Notes under the pieces: generated by a model
Databases searched by the model: none
What the model was told of the DNA's origin: nothing
What the model saw: the letters and a program-made list of their open reading frames with translations, nothing else
Shown here: in pieces, positions 43,001-53,095 of the stretch
How positions within the stretch are numbered: the first letter of the stretch is position 1
Layout: every line of letters begins with the position of its first letter
Program-made: the position numbers and the translations under genes
DNA from: Lotus japonicus
Lineage: Eukaryota > Streptophyta > Magnoliopsida > Fabales > Fabaceae
Assembly: GCF_012489685.1 (NCBI RefSeq)
Contig: NC_080045.1
Span: forward strand, 45,590,627-45,654,626
Direction: 5' to 3'
DNA length: 64,000 nt

Positions 43001-43148
43001 GGAGGAGGGGATGAAAGATTGGGTAAGGAGAACGTCGGCTAAAGGAGAACACCGCGCAATGACGACGGCCGGAGTAAGCAAGGATTCGCCGGAGTTCGAA
43101 GAGAGTAAGAAAGTTTCGGAAAGTAAAAAAGTGAAGAGGTAAAAGAGG

Positions 43149-43155
43149 TTTTATA
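43149..43155 (-). promoter_or_regulatory. TATA box of the element B antisense gene
   Basis: CTATAAAA on the minus strand, about 150 bp upstream of the leader intron donor. It implies transcription from near 43,120 towards pol. Confidence 0.5.
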
Positions 43156-43593
43156 GGGGAAAAGAGGAGAGAGAATGAGTGGGACAAATAGCGAAACGTC
43201 GTGGGATTTGAAATTTGAATTTTTTTTTACAAAAAAGTGCGAAGTGAAAAGGTATAACTCCTCGAGACACACAAATAGAAACTGCATTCATGGCAAATGA
43301 TGACGAATCCCGGAAAACAAGAATTGCGTGTGTCAGTGGAAAGACTTGATTGACGGTTGAGACAATGGCGGCATAACTACAAAACATAAAAGTGGCGGCA
43401 TAACAACAAAATAAAACAAGTGGCGGTATATCAACGAATACGGAAAGTGGCGATATAACTGCAAACGTGAAGGCGGCAGTGTAGAATAACCAATACATTC
43501 ACAAATAACTTCACCAAAAATCACCCAATGAATAATGGAGGCAGGCGACGAAATACGAAATAGCATGATGAAGACATTTCGACCCAATCTACC

Positions 43594-43938
43594 TGAGCCC
43601 ACAACAAGCAATCAGCTGGGCGGAGGAAGACATGGCGGGGAGTGACGAAATACCGAGGATTCTCGCCTCCTTTAAGTGGACCCGCAAGCCAGCTGGAAGA
43701 TTATCTTGGATTTGTCCTATGTGCATAGGGATTTGGGCCCTGGTTGTCAGGCCCAAATGTAGGAAAAATCCATATCATGACCCTACCCTCTATAAAAGGG
43801 AAGGTCATCACCTTGTACAAAGAACTTTTTTGACACTTAATGAGAATATTCCCTTTTATTACATCTTTGCTATTTTAGTGCTCTGCTAGGGTTTGCTTTT
43901 TGTACCTTTCTCACTTAAGCTTATCTTAGAACGCAACA
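43594..43938 (+). repeat. 3' LTR of element B
   Basis: About 345 bp, beginning TGAGCCCACAACAAGC and ending GAACGCAACA. It differs from the 5' LTR at several sites (for example CGGGGAGTG versus CGGGAACTG, GGACCCGCAAG versus GGACCGGCAAG), so this element is older than A and the Sirevirus. Confidence 0.8.
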
Positions 43939-45538
43939 ATATTAGTGATTGAGAGTATGTATTTGACATTACATACTCTCATTGGAGATGTTCTTAAATC
44001 TCCCCAATTTTAATGCTCAACTATTTATTGATGATTCTTGAGTGTTGGATTATAGCATGCCTATGTAATTGAAATCACATGCTAATTAAATTAAACACTG
44101 TTTGAATTTACAATGCTACAGATGATAATTACTGGTGTTGAATGTTAATTATGCCAAAGCAACATTCTTCATCTTCTTCTTTTTTGGTAAATAACATTCT
44201 TCATCTTGTTTAGTACTCAATATGAATGTCAATATGCTTGTAGAACCTGATAGACTTACTATTGGGCCAGCTCCTCCCAGTAACAAAATGGCCCAAGGGG
44301 AAAATAAGAAAACTGCAAAATTTATTAATACTAGTAATTTTGTCCAAAAAACAAAAGTAAAATTGTTCTTTCCTTCTAGAATATTCTATTGTTAGAGAAC
44401 TCTCTTTAGATTGTAATGAATGCATCTACGGTTGCCTATACTTTAAGGAAACCTACTAGCTAGTCAGCTAGATATATAGACCGTTGAAATAAAAATGGAA
44501 GCACAAAAAGAGTAATTGCTCCCGATATTTCTTAGTTTATTTTTCATGGCTTTTTTCTCTTTAGATCTTAGAAGTTCTGACTCAGAGGAGATTGCTGAAG
44601 TTATATGGCAGAGACATGAAAGATCAGTGATTACTTTTCTTCCTAAGTTAAAGAGCTAGTATGCAGGTCAGAGTCTGCAGGCCAGCCACACAAAACTATA
44701 GCTTAAAAAATGTTGGATCATATAAATGCAGTCTTATCTTAGCTGACCCGTTTAACTCGCAGTTTAAATAGGTTTATCCCATGAATTTGTGGACTCACCC
44801 GCAGGCTTGGTGATTATTAAAATAAAAAAGAAAAAAATCAAATACTATGGTCAAATCTAATAATAATAAAAATTTTAGACCCCAACCTTAGGTCAAATTC
44901 TAAACTATAGTTTTTTCTTCAAATTTCTAATGTTTTTTAAGGTTTTTTTAATGCTAAATTTGTGTATTTTTATTTTTTAATTATAATTGCGTTAGTGACA
45001 GACTCGCGGGTCAGCCAGCATATCCGCAAGGTGGACGCGAACCATCCCAGACTAACTCATTTAGTTTCGGGCCAAACTTGGCCGAGCCTAAGTCGGGCGG
45101 GACAGACTTCTTACCCAACTCTACTTTATTATGATGAGTTCTTAGAATTATTATGATTTATCTTTTTATCATGGGTAGGAGTTGATTTTAACTCCATATA
45201 GATGTTTATCAATTTTGTTTTCTGTTTAATATGTCTTTGACCTTTTTTAAATTTAATCTTATGCGAAGTAATTAATCGTATCACTAGTAAAGCTACTTTA
45301 ATCTACTCCCGGAGGGAGAATTAACTAATGGAACCAAAAAGATAATAAGTATAGGGAATTAATTTTGTATGCTCTCAATTAGTCAAGATATTGTGGACTA
45401 TGAAACGTCTCCTAACTAAAAGAATTGGGGCATATGTTTTATGTTTTTGGTTTTTGCTTTTAAGTAATGACTATGTATTAGTTGGGACTTCCATGTACTC
45501 ATATTTTACTAAAAGTCGTTTCTAACAAGGAAACAATA
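43939..45538. other. Intergenic, AT-rich, decayed repeats
   Basis: Starts with an inverted repeat (GAGAGTATGT ... ACATACTCTC, about 43,954-43,980) and the MITE-like right terminus near 43,980. At 44,660-45,120 there are GC-rich islands with GCAGGTCAG, GCGGGTCAGCC and GGGCGGGAC words that look like the two ends of another small repeat. No gene is recognised. Confidence 0.4.
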
Positions 45539-45539
45539 A

Positions 45540-46000
45540 CACTACAACCGATTTAGTGTCGGCTAGCATCAGCGTCAGGGTAGATGTTAAAGGATTTGTA
45601 GCTCACTATTTTTTCATTCAAAATGTTGACGATAAGCATCAACATCAGTTGACAGACTTGAAGCCGAAGAAACTCATCGAAGTCGTAGTTCGAAGCTAAT
45701 TCATAAAGTTTGATTTGGTCATATAGACCGACTCTATGTAGCTTTGGTGATGGTCGACACTAAGTTTAACATTCAATGCAAAAAAGGTTATGGCAGGCTT
45801 ACACCATTGATCATAGTTAACATGTCCGTATATTGGTCGTTCTCGACTAGGCAAACACTACTCTTAACTGGGAGTTACTATGTTAGTATCTCCAAATTAA
45901 GAGTAGTGTTTGACCTGCTCGAGAACAATAATTTACAGTACTATAAAATGTTAGCAAATGATGTAAGTCATCCCCAACTTTGCATTAAAAATCACAAGCA
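45540..46000. mobile_element. CACTA-like non-autonomous sequence
   Basis: CACTACAACCGATTTAG at 45,540 followed by GTCGGC/GCGTCAGG-type subterminal words is like CACTA ends. A second end was not defined. An 88-nt hairpin lies inside (45,839-45,926). Confidence 0.4.
45839..45926. repeat. Short imperfect hairpin, 29-30-nt arms
   Basis: Arms 45,839-45,867 and 45,897-45,926 pair almost fully (GCAAACACTACTCTTAA against TTAAGAGTAGTGTTTGA), with a 29-nt loop that can also fold. MicroRNA-like in shape; no expression evidence. Confidence 0.6.
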
Positions 46001-47290
46001 ACAAGTTAAAGCTAATGTACACAACGTCAAACATATTTGAGCATAATGCACTAATATTCATAATTCATAAGTTAAAAGTACATCACAAATTATTATAATT
46101 TGACGTATACGAAAAATGATACATGGTAACAAAAGCAAGCTTCTCTAGTAGCGGTTGTTTTGCTTGTCTCATGATTTTCAACTTATTCGTGCGGTCAAGC
46201 CATATCTTCTTTTCTCATGTGCCGGTAAATACATAATTGGAATGCTACCTCTGCCAATCAGCTGGCTAACTCATGGTTATAAATTAATAAGTGGTCTTAA
46301 GACAAGAAACAATCAGACTAAGAGTTGTTATCATATAAGTGATGTGCGGAACCCTATAAAACTAATAAAAGCCTACCCAACAAAGATTATGAACCTGCTT
46401 AAATGATTTTTAAGATCAAAGCTTGAGTTGAGCAAGATCGGTGGTGCCTCCCAAAATAAACGGGTTTGAAGATAAAAAAAAGTTGAGTCGGTGGAGGCTC
46501 TAGACACAACAAGCCAGGACCACGCCAATGAAACGAAAGAAAAGTGTCGAACGGCTGAGCGGCATTAGGACGAATGCTCGCAGCAGAGCGGGAGTAGGGG
46601 TGCGGCTCGCGGCGGAATGATAGTGGACATTTACCAATGATAATGAGCGTTTTTCTTGTAGTAAGAAAGTTATGACCCCAAAAGTGAAAAGGCATTTATA
46701 TTAGGCAATAAGTGACTATCCAATTCAACTACAGGATTCTTCCTTTCATCACTCCCATCTTTTGATGATGTGTATGTGGACAAGTAAGCATGTGAATAAC
46801 TCCTACATGAGAACAATATTTTGAAAGAAACCTAAACTAACATTCCCCATCTGTCTGAACAGCTTTAAGTTTGTGATTGTTTGGTAGATTCAATTACTTT
46901 GGGATTCCCATCGGTTAATAATTTTTCATATCCATATACAACAAGAGACCAATTTTCTGGGGAAACTAAAATATCATTAAAGTATCTAGGGATTGCTAGA
47001 TCCATTAACAAACCAATTTTCCTCAATGCCTCATTCAAAAACCAGAGAGTTTCAGTCATCCATCAGAATTACACTATTATTAGTCATCAACTTACTAAAC
47101 TAGATCAAACAAAACAATAAGAGGCTGCTTTTCCATTCCAATTATATAATATCAATTGATATATGATTCCTAGCTTATTTATATATGGCAACAGAGCAGT
47201 GCATGCTTCAGAATATGCAGCAGCAATTCAAAATTGATAATATTGTTTCACCAATTCTTTCTCTCAGATTCTGATCTTTGACAAATTAAT
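46001..47290. other. Intergenic, no gene recognised
   Basis: AT-rich downstream region of the LBD gene. A 64-codon minus-strand frame at 47,059-46,865 has a protein-like composition but no family I recognise. A GC-richer patch at 46,480-46,620 may be a repeat end. Confidence 0.4.
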
Positions 47291-47293
47291 CGA

Positions 47294-48254
47294 TCAACTG
47301 TATCCAAAAGCCACTGAATGTAGGTCCTCCGCTTCATCAAATCCCCAAGTCCTACTGTTTATTTGCATGTCATAGGACATGGAATTTGAACACTCCTCAA
47401 AGCTAGAAAATGAGCTGTTTTCATCCTTGACTCCTGAATTTTGATAATTATTCCCAATAGGATTTAGATCCATTAAGGTATTGTTCCCATAATATTGCGT
47501 TGCCGCGTAATTATTGGACAAGTTTGGAGAAAATTCTGAACCCATGTTAGAATTTTCCATCTGGAACCAACTTTGAAGATCTTGGGGGAAAGCATTATTA
47601 GGTTTTTCCAAATATTTTTCATTAGGGCTTTCATTGGAAGAGGCATTGAGACCAGTCTGAGCTGCTTGTTCTTTGAGATAAGCTAGCTGTGCTTGTAAGT
47701 TGACCACCTACAAAAAATACATAGGAAAAGTCCAACTTTTAGTCTGTAGTACAAAGCACAAATTATTTAGCTTAATTATTGAGATTTCAGTTACAAACTA
47801 ATTAGTTATGTGCCTGTTTAGAAACCCTAATATTCCATTGATTCTGAAGTCAGAATCAATTATGTGGAGAAGCTTTTAATTTGTGGGTTTTAAAATTAAT
47901 TCTGAGAAAAAGAGAGTTGATTCCAAACATGTTATGACTCGTGAGGGGGAAACAAACCTGCTGTTGGAGGGAAAAGATATGGGAAACACAGCCATAAATT
48001 GGATCCTGAAGCCTAGCTTGAGCTTCATATGAGATTGTGACTGCAGCTTCACAACGGTCACTCACAGGGAGGTAAGAGAGGAGCTTTGACACATTGCTTG
48101 CACCAAAGACTTTATGAATGGCTGCAAAATGGGTTGCACCTTGTTCATGGCAAAAATAAGGTGCAAAAACACAACCTCTCACACATTTCCTTCTTAAGAA
48201 TTTGCAAGCTCCACAAGGAGAACCGGAACTCGAACTCGAACCCGATCCACTCAT
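47294..48254 (-). CDS. LBD29: LOB-domain transcription factor, LBD29-like
   Basis: Two exons, 48,254-47,958 and 47,707-47,294, with a 250-bp GT..AG intron in phase 0 after SLQQQ; 236 residues. The LOB domain spans about 12-115: zinc-finger-like C-block CX2CX6CX3C (C14, C17, C24, C28), the GAS block [17 protein letters not shown], and the leucine-zipper-like [18 protein letters not shown]. The C-terminal half is Asn/Ser-rich, as in activating class I members. It is a nuclear DNA-binding protein; close relatives (LBD16/18/29) act downstream of auxin in lateral root formation. All conserved positions are present and length is normal. The choice of LBD29 over LBD16 rests on memory of the family. 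Confidence 0.92.
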
Positions 48255-48355
48255 GATCTTGGCCTCTTTGAGGTTTGAGAGTTTTTGAGGATTTTGTTTA
48301 TTTCTAGGTATCTTCAGGCTTCAGCTTTGTGAAGTCATGATCATTTATTACCATC

Positions 48356-48363
48356 TTTATATA
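48356..48363 (-). promoter_or_regulatory. TATA box of the LBD29-like gene
   Basis: TATATAAA on the minus strand, 102 bp upstream of the ATG; the transcript would start near 48,330. Confidence 0.7.
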
Positions 48364-49009
48364 CACCGGAACAAGAGGAAAGAGTAGATTAGAATAATCA
48401 TTAATCAATGACATTATGTTCCCTTATTGGCCTACAGTGTTTCATCATTTTTTTCCCTTAATATATAAAACGCCACCATCCCCCAGTCTGAAAATTTATT
48501 AGTTTGAAAAATCAGATTCCATTCATCATCCTTATACGACAAATGAGCTAGCATCAACCAAACCCATTTTCATTTGTTTGATGATTGGATCCTCCCTTTT
48601 CTGAATAATAAGCATTGGAACCTTATAAATGATAAATTCAAGTACATATTTATTGGACTACTTGTGTGTACTTGACCGAGAGAATATGAGAAGAGAATCA
48701 GAACAGGGTTAATGATTGTTTACTGTTAGAAACTTCTTACAGCTTTACCTGGCGTTACTATACAATTATGGTACCTACAATTATTTATTCATGATTGTTT
48801 ACTTCTGCAGCATATACACTAAGACTTGAAAGGTAGGAAGAAATCTTTTGGTACTTTCTGATATAGACCAGTAGATCTTGGCCTAAGAGGCGACTGAATT
48901 GCTCAGAACTGAACTTTGGACACCATTGAGATGAGCCACTAGCTTCAACTCAAAGTTTGCAGTTGTGACTGCAAGACCAAATTTAAATATGGTGTTGGTC
49001 ACTCCAACC
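48364..49009. other. Upstream region of the LBD29-like gene
   Basis: About 650 bp of AT-rich sequence before transposon-derived DNA begins. It probably holds the proximal promoter. I did not recognise a clear auxin response element cluster by eye. Confidence 0.4.
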
Positions 49010-49011
49010 AA

Positions 49012-50620
49012 TACAAGAAAAATGTGAAATAACCTCGGTCAAAAATTGACAATTTAGTAGATTTAGCATCGGTGTTGGGCGGACGCTAAAATAGTGGAAA
49101 CTAACAGGCATGTAGATAGAGTCAATTCTGTACTCGCCCTAATGTTAATTAAGTCGACACTAAGCCAATGAAATCCACCATAGCCTACAACCGATGCTAA
49201 ATCGTAAAAATTAGTGTCAGTCATATTTTGTCTCGTGGCCGACGCTAACCTTCAATGTTATTTTCAAAGCAGTAGCTCAAGATTCATATTGAGGTTGACT
49301 ATTATACAATTCATCTAGTCTTTGGGGATGTATCTTATGAGAAAGATGATTTTATGTGAGAAAGTGAGAATAAATCATGACCGTTAGATCTAATCATGAA
49401 TGGTCTAGATTAAAACAAATTAATGGTCATGTGACACCTAAAAAAGACATGTGACTTTTTTAAAAAGTCATGTTCATGTTTTAATCTATACCATTTATGA
49501 TTAGATCTAACGGTCATGATTTATTCTCATTTTCTCACATAAGATCACATTTCTCATAAGATACATTCATGCTTTTACTTGTCATCGAGTTTCATGCATT
49601 ATCAATAAGTTTTGAACTCTATATAACTTTGTCACTTAATTAATGTGATTTCGCTATTATCCGCAAATCACAAAAAACGCCTATCACATTACAAATACAT
49701 CTAACACAAATCAAAGTTAGTCACAAATCAAAATTATAAGAAGTACTCACAATAGGGTGGTAGGGACAGGGACAGGGACAGTGGGGCGACATAGGGAGTG
49801 TAAGTGGGGCGACTGACAGTGAAACGAGCGGCAATGCAAGGAGGAAATGGGAAGATCAAGAGGAATGAGGACGAGGGTAAGAGAGGGGGAGGTAACGGTG
49901 GTGAAGGAGGAGGAGGGAGGGACTGAGGGAGAAGAAGAGGATGACAGCCGGTGGAGGAAGAGGGAGGGTTGAGGGAGAAGAATGTGATGATTGTGGCGCA
50001 GGAAGAGGAGGGACGGGGTCGAGGAGAAGAATATGATGACAGTGCCGCAGGAGGAGGAGGAGGAGGAAGAGGAGGGACGGGGTCGAGGAGAAGAATATGA
50101 TGACAGTGTCGCAGGAGGAGGAGGAGGAGGAGGAGGAGGAGCGGGAAGGGCTGAGGGTAGAAGAAGATTATGATTATCGCAAATGAGGAGCGGGAGGGTA
50201 GGGGCCAACGGAGAAGAATAGGGTGATGGTGGATGGCGGAGAGGAGGGGGTTCGACGAAGAAGAAGAGGGCTACGATGGCGAAGAAAGGATGGGATGAAA
50301 ATAACGGTTACGTAGGTAGAGGAGGAAGGAGGCGTGGAGGAATGAGAGAACGAAAGCTAGAGTTTAGAGAGTGAAGGATTGAAGGGGCTTATATTGAAGG
50401 CAGAGTGGAAAATAAGCTGACGCTAAGCCTTGGGCCCTACAATGGAGGTTTGTACTTCGACAAATTAGAGTTAGCTCTCACCAGTGCTAAGATGGTCAAT
50501 GATTTTAGCGTTGGTCAATTCACAACACTAAACATAGGAGGGCGGACGCTAGTTCACCGATAATTTTAGCGTCTGCTTGCGTTGTTCAGTGTTAACATGG
50601 TGTCAAGAGCTCTAACTCTG
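49012..50620. mobile_element. CACTA-like repeat region with GA-rich low-complexity core
   Basis: ATACAAGAAAAATGTG at 49,012 resembles a CACTA end with a changed first base. Words such as GCGGACGCTAAA, GACGCTAAC and TTAGCGT occur at 49,080, 49,240, 50,410 and 50,540-50,580, in the manner of subterminal repeats. The middle (49,750-50,340) is a purine-rich GAGGAGG tract. A foldback sits inside. Ends are not proven. Confidence 0.4.
49328..49566. repeat. Foldback MITE with about 105-bp arms
   Basis: ATGTATCTTATGAGAAAGAT at the left matches the reverse complement of the right end, and pairing continues through ATCATGACCGTTAGATCTAATCATGA-type sequence (given in parts) to a 25-bp centre. Arms are about 49,328-49,435 and 49,460-49,566 with few mismatches. 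A transcript would form a long hairpin. Confidence 0.8.
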
Positions 50621-51370
50621 ATCTGCAGTCTCTTTATCATGTGTTTGGGACTGAGCCTCAAAGAAAAAAAAATAATAAATGTGACTCTTTAAATATTTAT
50701 GAAAAAAAAACATAATATTTCATTAATTTGACATAATCATGTGACTTCAGATTATCTACTTGACATGATCTTTTTTGACAAATACTTGACATGATCTTAA
50801 TCCATTGTGATTGGCCTTTGAAAAGGCTCTGGCACTCATTATTGTGTCAATAAGATTGATCAATTAGACATTAACATGAAACCAATAATCAAACAATTGA
50901 TAGTGGATTCTTATCAAGAGAATAATAATTATCCTCTAATTAAGTACAGGTTATCGAAGTGTAAAGCAGCGAAATAAGAAGACATTAAAGAGAAGCAGAT
51001 TCCAACCATGACTGAAACAAAAGGTAGTGACAATAGCTTAGACCACATGCAGAAGGGGCTAATTAGTGTGTGTGAGTGAGTGTTGGAGGGGTGGAGCCAC
51101 AGAGAGGAGATTTTGTTGCTGTTTCTGAATCTGGAATTGTTTAAGCTTTTCAGGTATCGGTTTGTCTAGCAATATCGTACACTTATCATTTAACAACTAT
51201 TACACATGCTCATTCAAAACTTTCAATCATCACTTTCTTTTGTCCAACAGAATATTTAGACCTCATCCAAATTTACAATGATGCCCCACACTCAACATAG
51301 CTAATTATAACACCCCCCAGTAAAAGGCCACAAAATTAAATATAGTGGATAAGCTTTATTTTTCTGGAGG
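50621..51370. other. Intergenic, no gene seen
   Basis: AT-rich, without a convincing ORF or repeat end. Confidence 0.4.
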
Positions 51371-52971
51371 AAGGTGTGAGTTGGACAATCTTTTTAGCTT
51401 TTTGTGCTACGAATTCTTAGTTCATCCAAACAAAGGAATTGGTATTTGTATAAGGAAAATAATTCTTGAACATAGGAAATGTAACACTGTCACACCTAAT
51501 TTTGTATTTTGTGTGACTGTTGAAAACTCTATACAACGTTGATTCCTTGCAAATTGTTGTGTACAAAAATTATGTAATTTTTAATCTATAAAGATTTTCA
51601 GAAAAAATCGTAAGAAATTTATAGATAAATTTTAAAATTTGCATTTTTAATTTCTTATAGGACATCCGATCAATATCCGTATTTCTGGAGGTTTTAGACC
51701 ACTATAATTGTCTAGTTAAAAAAAATACATTATGTATCGCAGTTTGAGGCCTACAAGTGAAACTTCAAAAATTGAGTTCAGCTAGGACTGCGTTTGCTAA
51801 CTACATAATTTATGGCGGATAAAAACAAGCCAAATCTACAAGTGTCTCATAAATGTTGAAATTGTAATGGAGTTTTTTTTTTGAACTCTATATAACTTTG
51901 TCACTTAATTAATGTGAAAGGTGTGAGTTGGACAATCTTTTTAGCTTTTTGTGCTACGAATTCTTAGTTCATCCAAACAAAGGAATTGGTATTTGTATAA
52001 GGAAAATAATTCTTGAACATAGGAAATGTAACACGATCACACCTAATTTTGTATTTTGTGTGACTGTTGAAAACTCTATACAACGTTGATTCCTTGCAAA
52101 TTGTTGTGTACAAAAATTATGTAATTTTTAATCTATAAAGATTTTCAGAAAAAATCGTAAGAAATTTATAGATAAATTTTAAAATTTGCATTTTTAATTT
52201 CTTATAGGACATCCGATCAATATCCGTATTTCTGGAGGTTTTAGACTACTATAATTGTCTAGTTAAAAAAAATACATTATGTATCGCAGTTTGAGGCCTA
52301 CAAGTGAAACTTCAAAAATTGAGTTCAGCTAGGACTGCGTTTGCTAACTACATAATTTATGGCGGATAAAAACAAGCCAAATCTACAAGTGTCTCATAAA
52401 TGTTGAAATTGTAATGGAGTTTTTTTTTTGAACTCTATATAACTTTGTCACTTAATTAATGTGAAAGGTGTGAGTTGGACAATCTTTTTAGCTTTTTGTG
52501 CTACGAATTCTTAGTTCATCCAAACAAAGGAATTGGTATTTGTATAAGGAAAGTAATTCTTGAACATAGGAAATGTAACACTGTCACACCTAATTTTGTA
52601 TTTTGTGTGACTGTTGAAAACTCTATACAACGTTGATTCCTGCAAATTGTTGTGTACAAAAATTATGTAATTTTTAATCTATAAAGATTTTCAGAAAAAA
52701 TCGTAAGAAATTTATAGATAAATTTTAAAATTTGCATTTTTAATTTCTTATAGGACATCCGATCAATATCCGTATTTCTGGAGGTTTTAGACCACTATAA
52801 TTGTCTAGTTAAAAAAAATACATTATGTATGGCAGTTTGAGACCTACAAGTGAAACTTCAAAAATTGAGATCAGCTAGGACTGCGTTTGCTAACTTCATA
52901 ATTTATGGCGGATAAAAACAAGCCAAATCTACAAGTGTCTCATAAATGTTGAAATTGTAATGGAGTTTTCT
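51371..52971. repeat. 547-bp tandem repeat, about 2.9 copies
   Basis: Units begin at 51,371, 51,918 and 52,465 (AAGGTGTGAGTTGG) and are nearly identical (for example ACACTGTCAC versus ACACGATCAC; one T lost near 52,640). The last 38 bp of each full unit also occur once at 49,611-49,648. The third unit stops near 52,971. High identity means a recent tandem duplication. Confidence 0.93.
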
Positions 52972-53095
52972 TTTTTTTCAATTGCTTTGATTGATACTAA
53001 ATGGTTGTTCAATGACACTTACATTAGTGGGACAAAAATCTTAATGAGTGATACAACAATTAAATCAGATAAAACTTCAATTACAAAGCATGCTT

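Larger units (their letters stand above)
14763..43938 (+). mobile_element. Defective Ty3 element B with nested Sirevirus
   Basis: Plus-strand element: 5' LTR (14,763-15,109), primer binding site, gag zinc-knuckle remnant, protease, RT (interrupted by the Sirevirus), RNase H, an antisense gene and 3' LTR (43,594-43,938). Most of gag, the end of RNase H and all of integrase are missing, and pol carries in-frame stops, so it cannot move alone. The RT style (GRNMEVYVDDMIVKS) suggests Tat lineage. The interior includes a 100-N gap with a repeated 12.1-kb segment that is probably an assembly duplication. I found no clean target duplication, so outer borders are good to about 35 bp. Confidence 0.8.

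Noticed and set aside
42603..43142. Plus-strand short frames in the element B 3' region
   Set aside because: They are shadows of the minus-strand antisense gene and its leader.
46865..47059. Minus-strand 64-codon frame as a small gene
   Set aside because: Composition is protein-like but there is no family match, promoter or conserved context I can show.
49747..50208. 153-codon frame with a run of nine prolines
   Set aside because: It is the translation of a GAGGAGG low-complexity tract within a transposon-like region.
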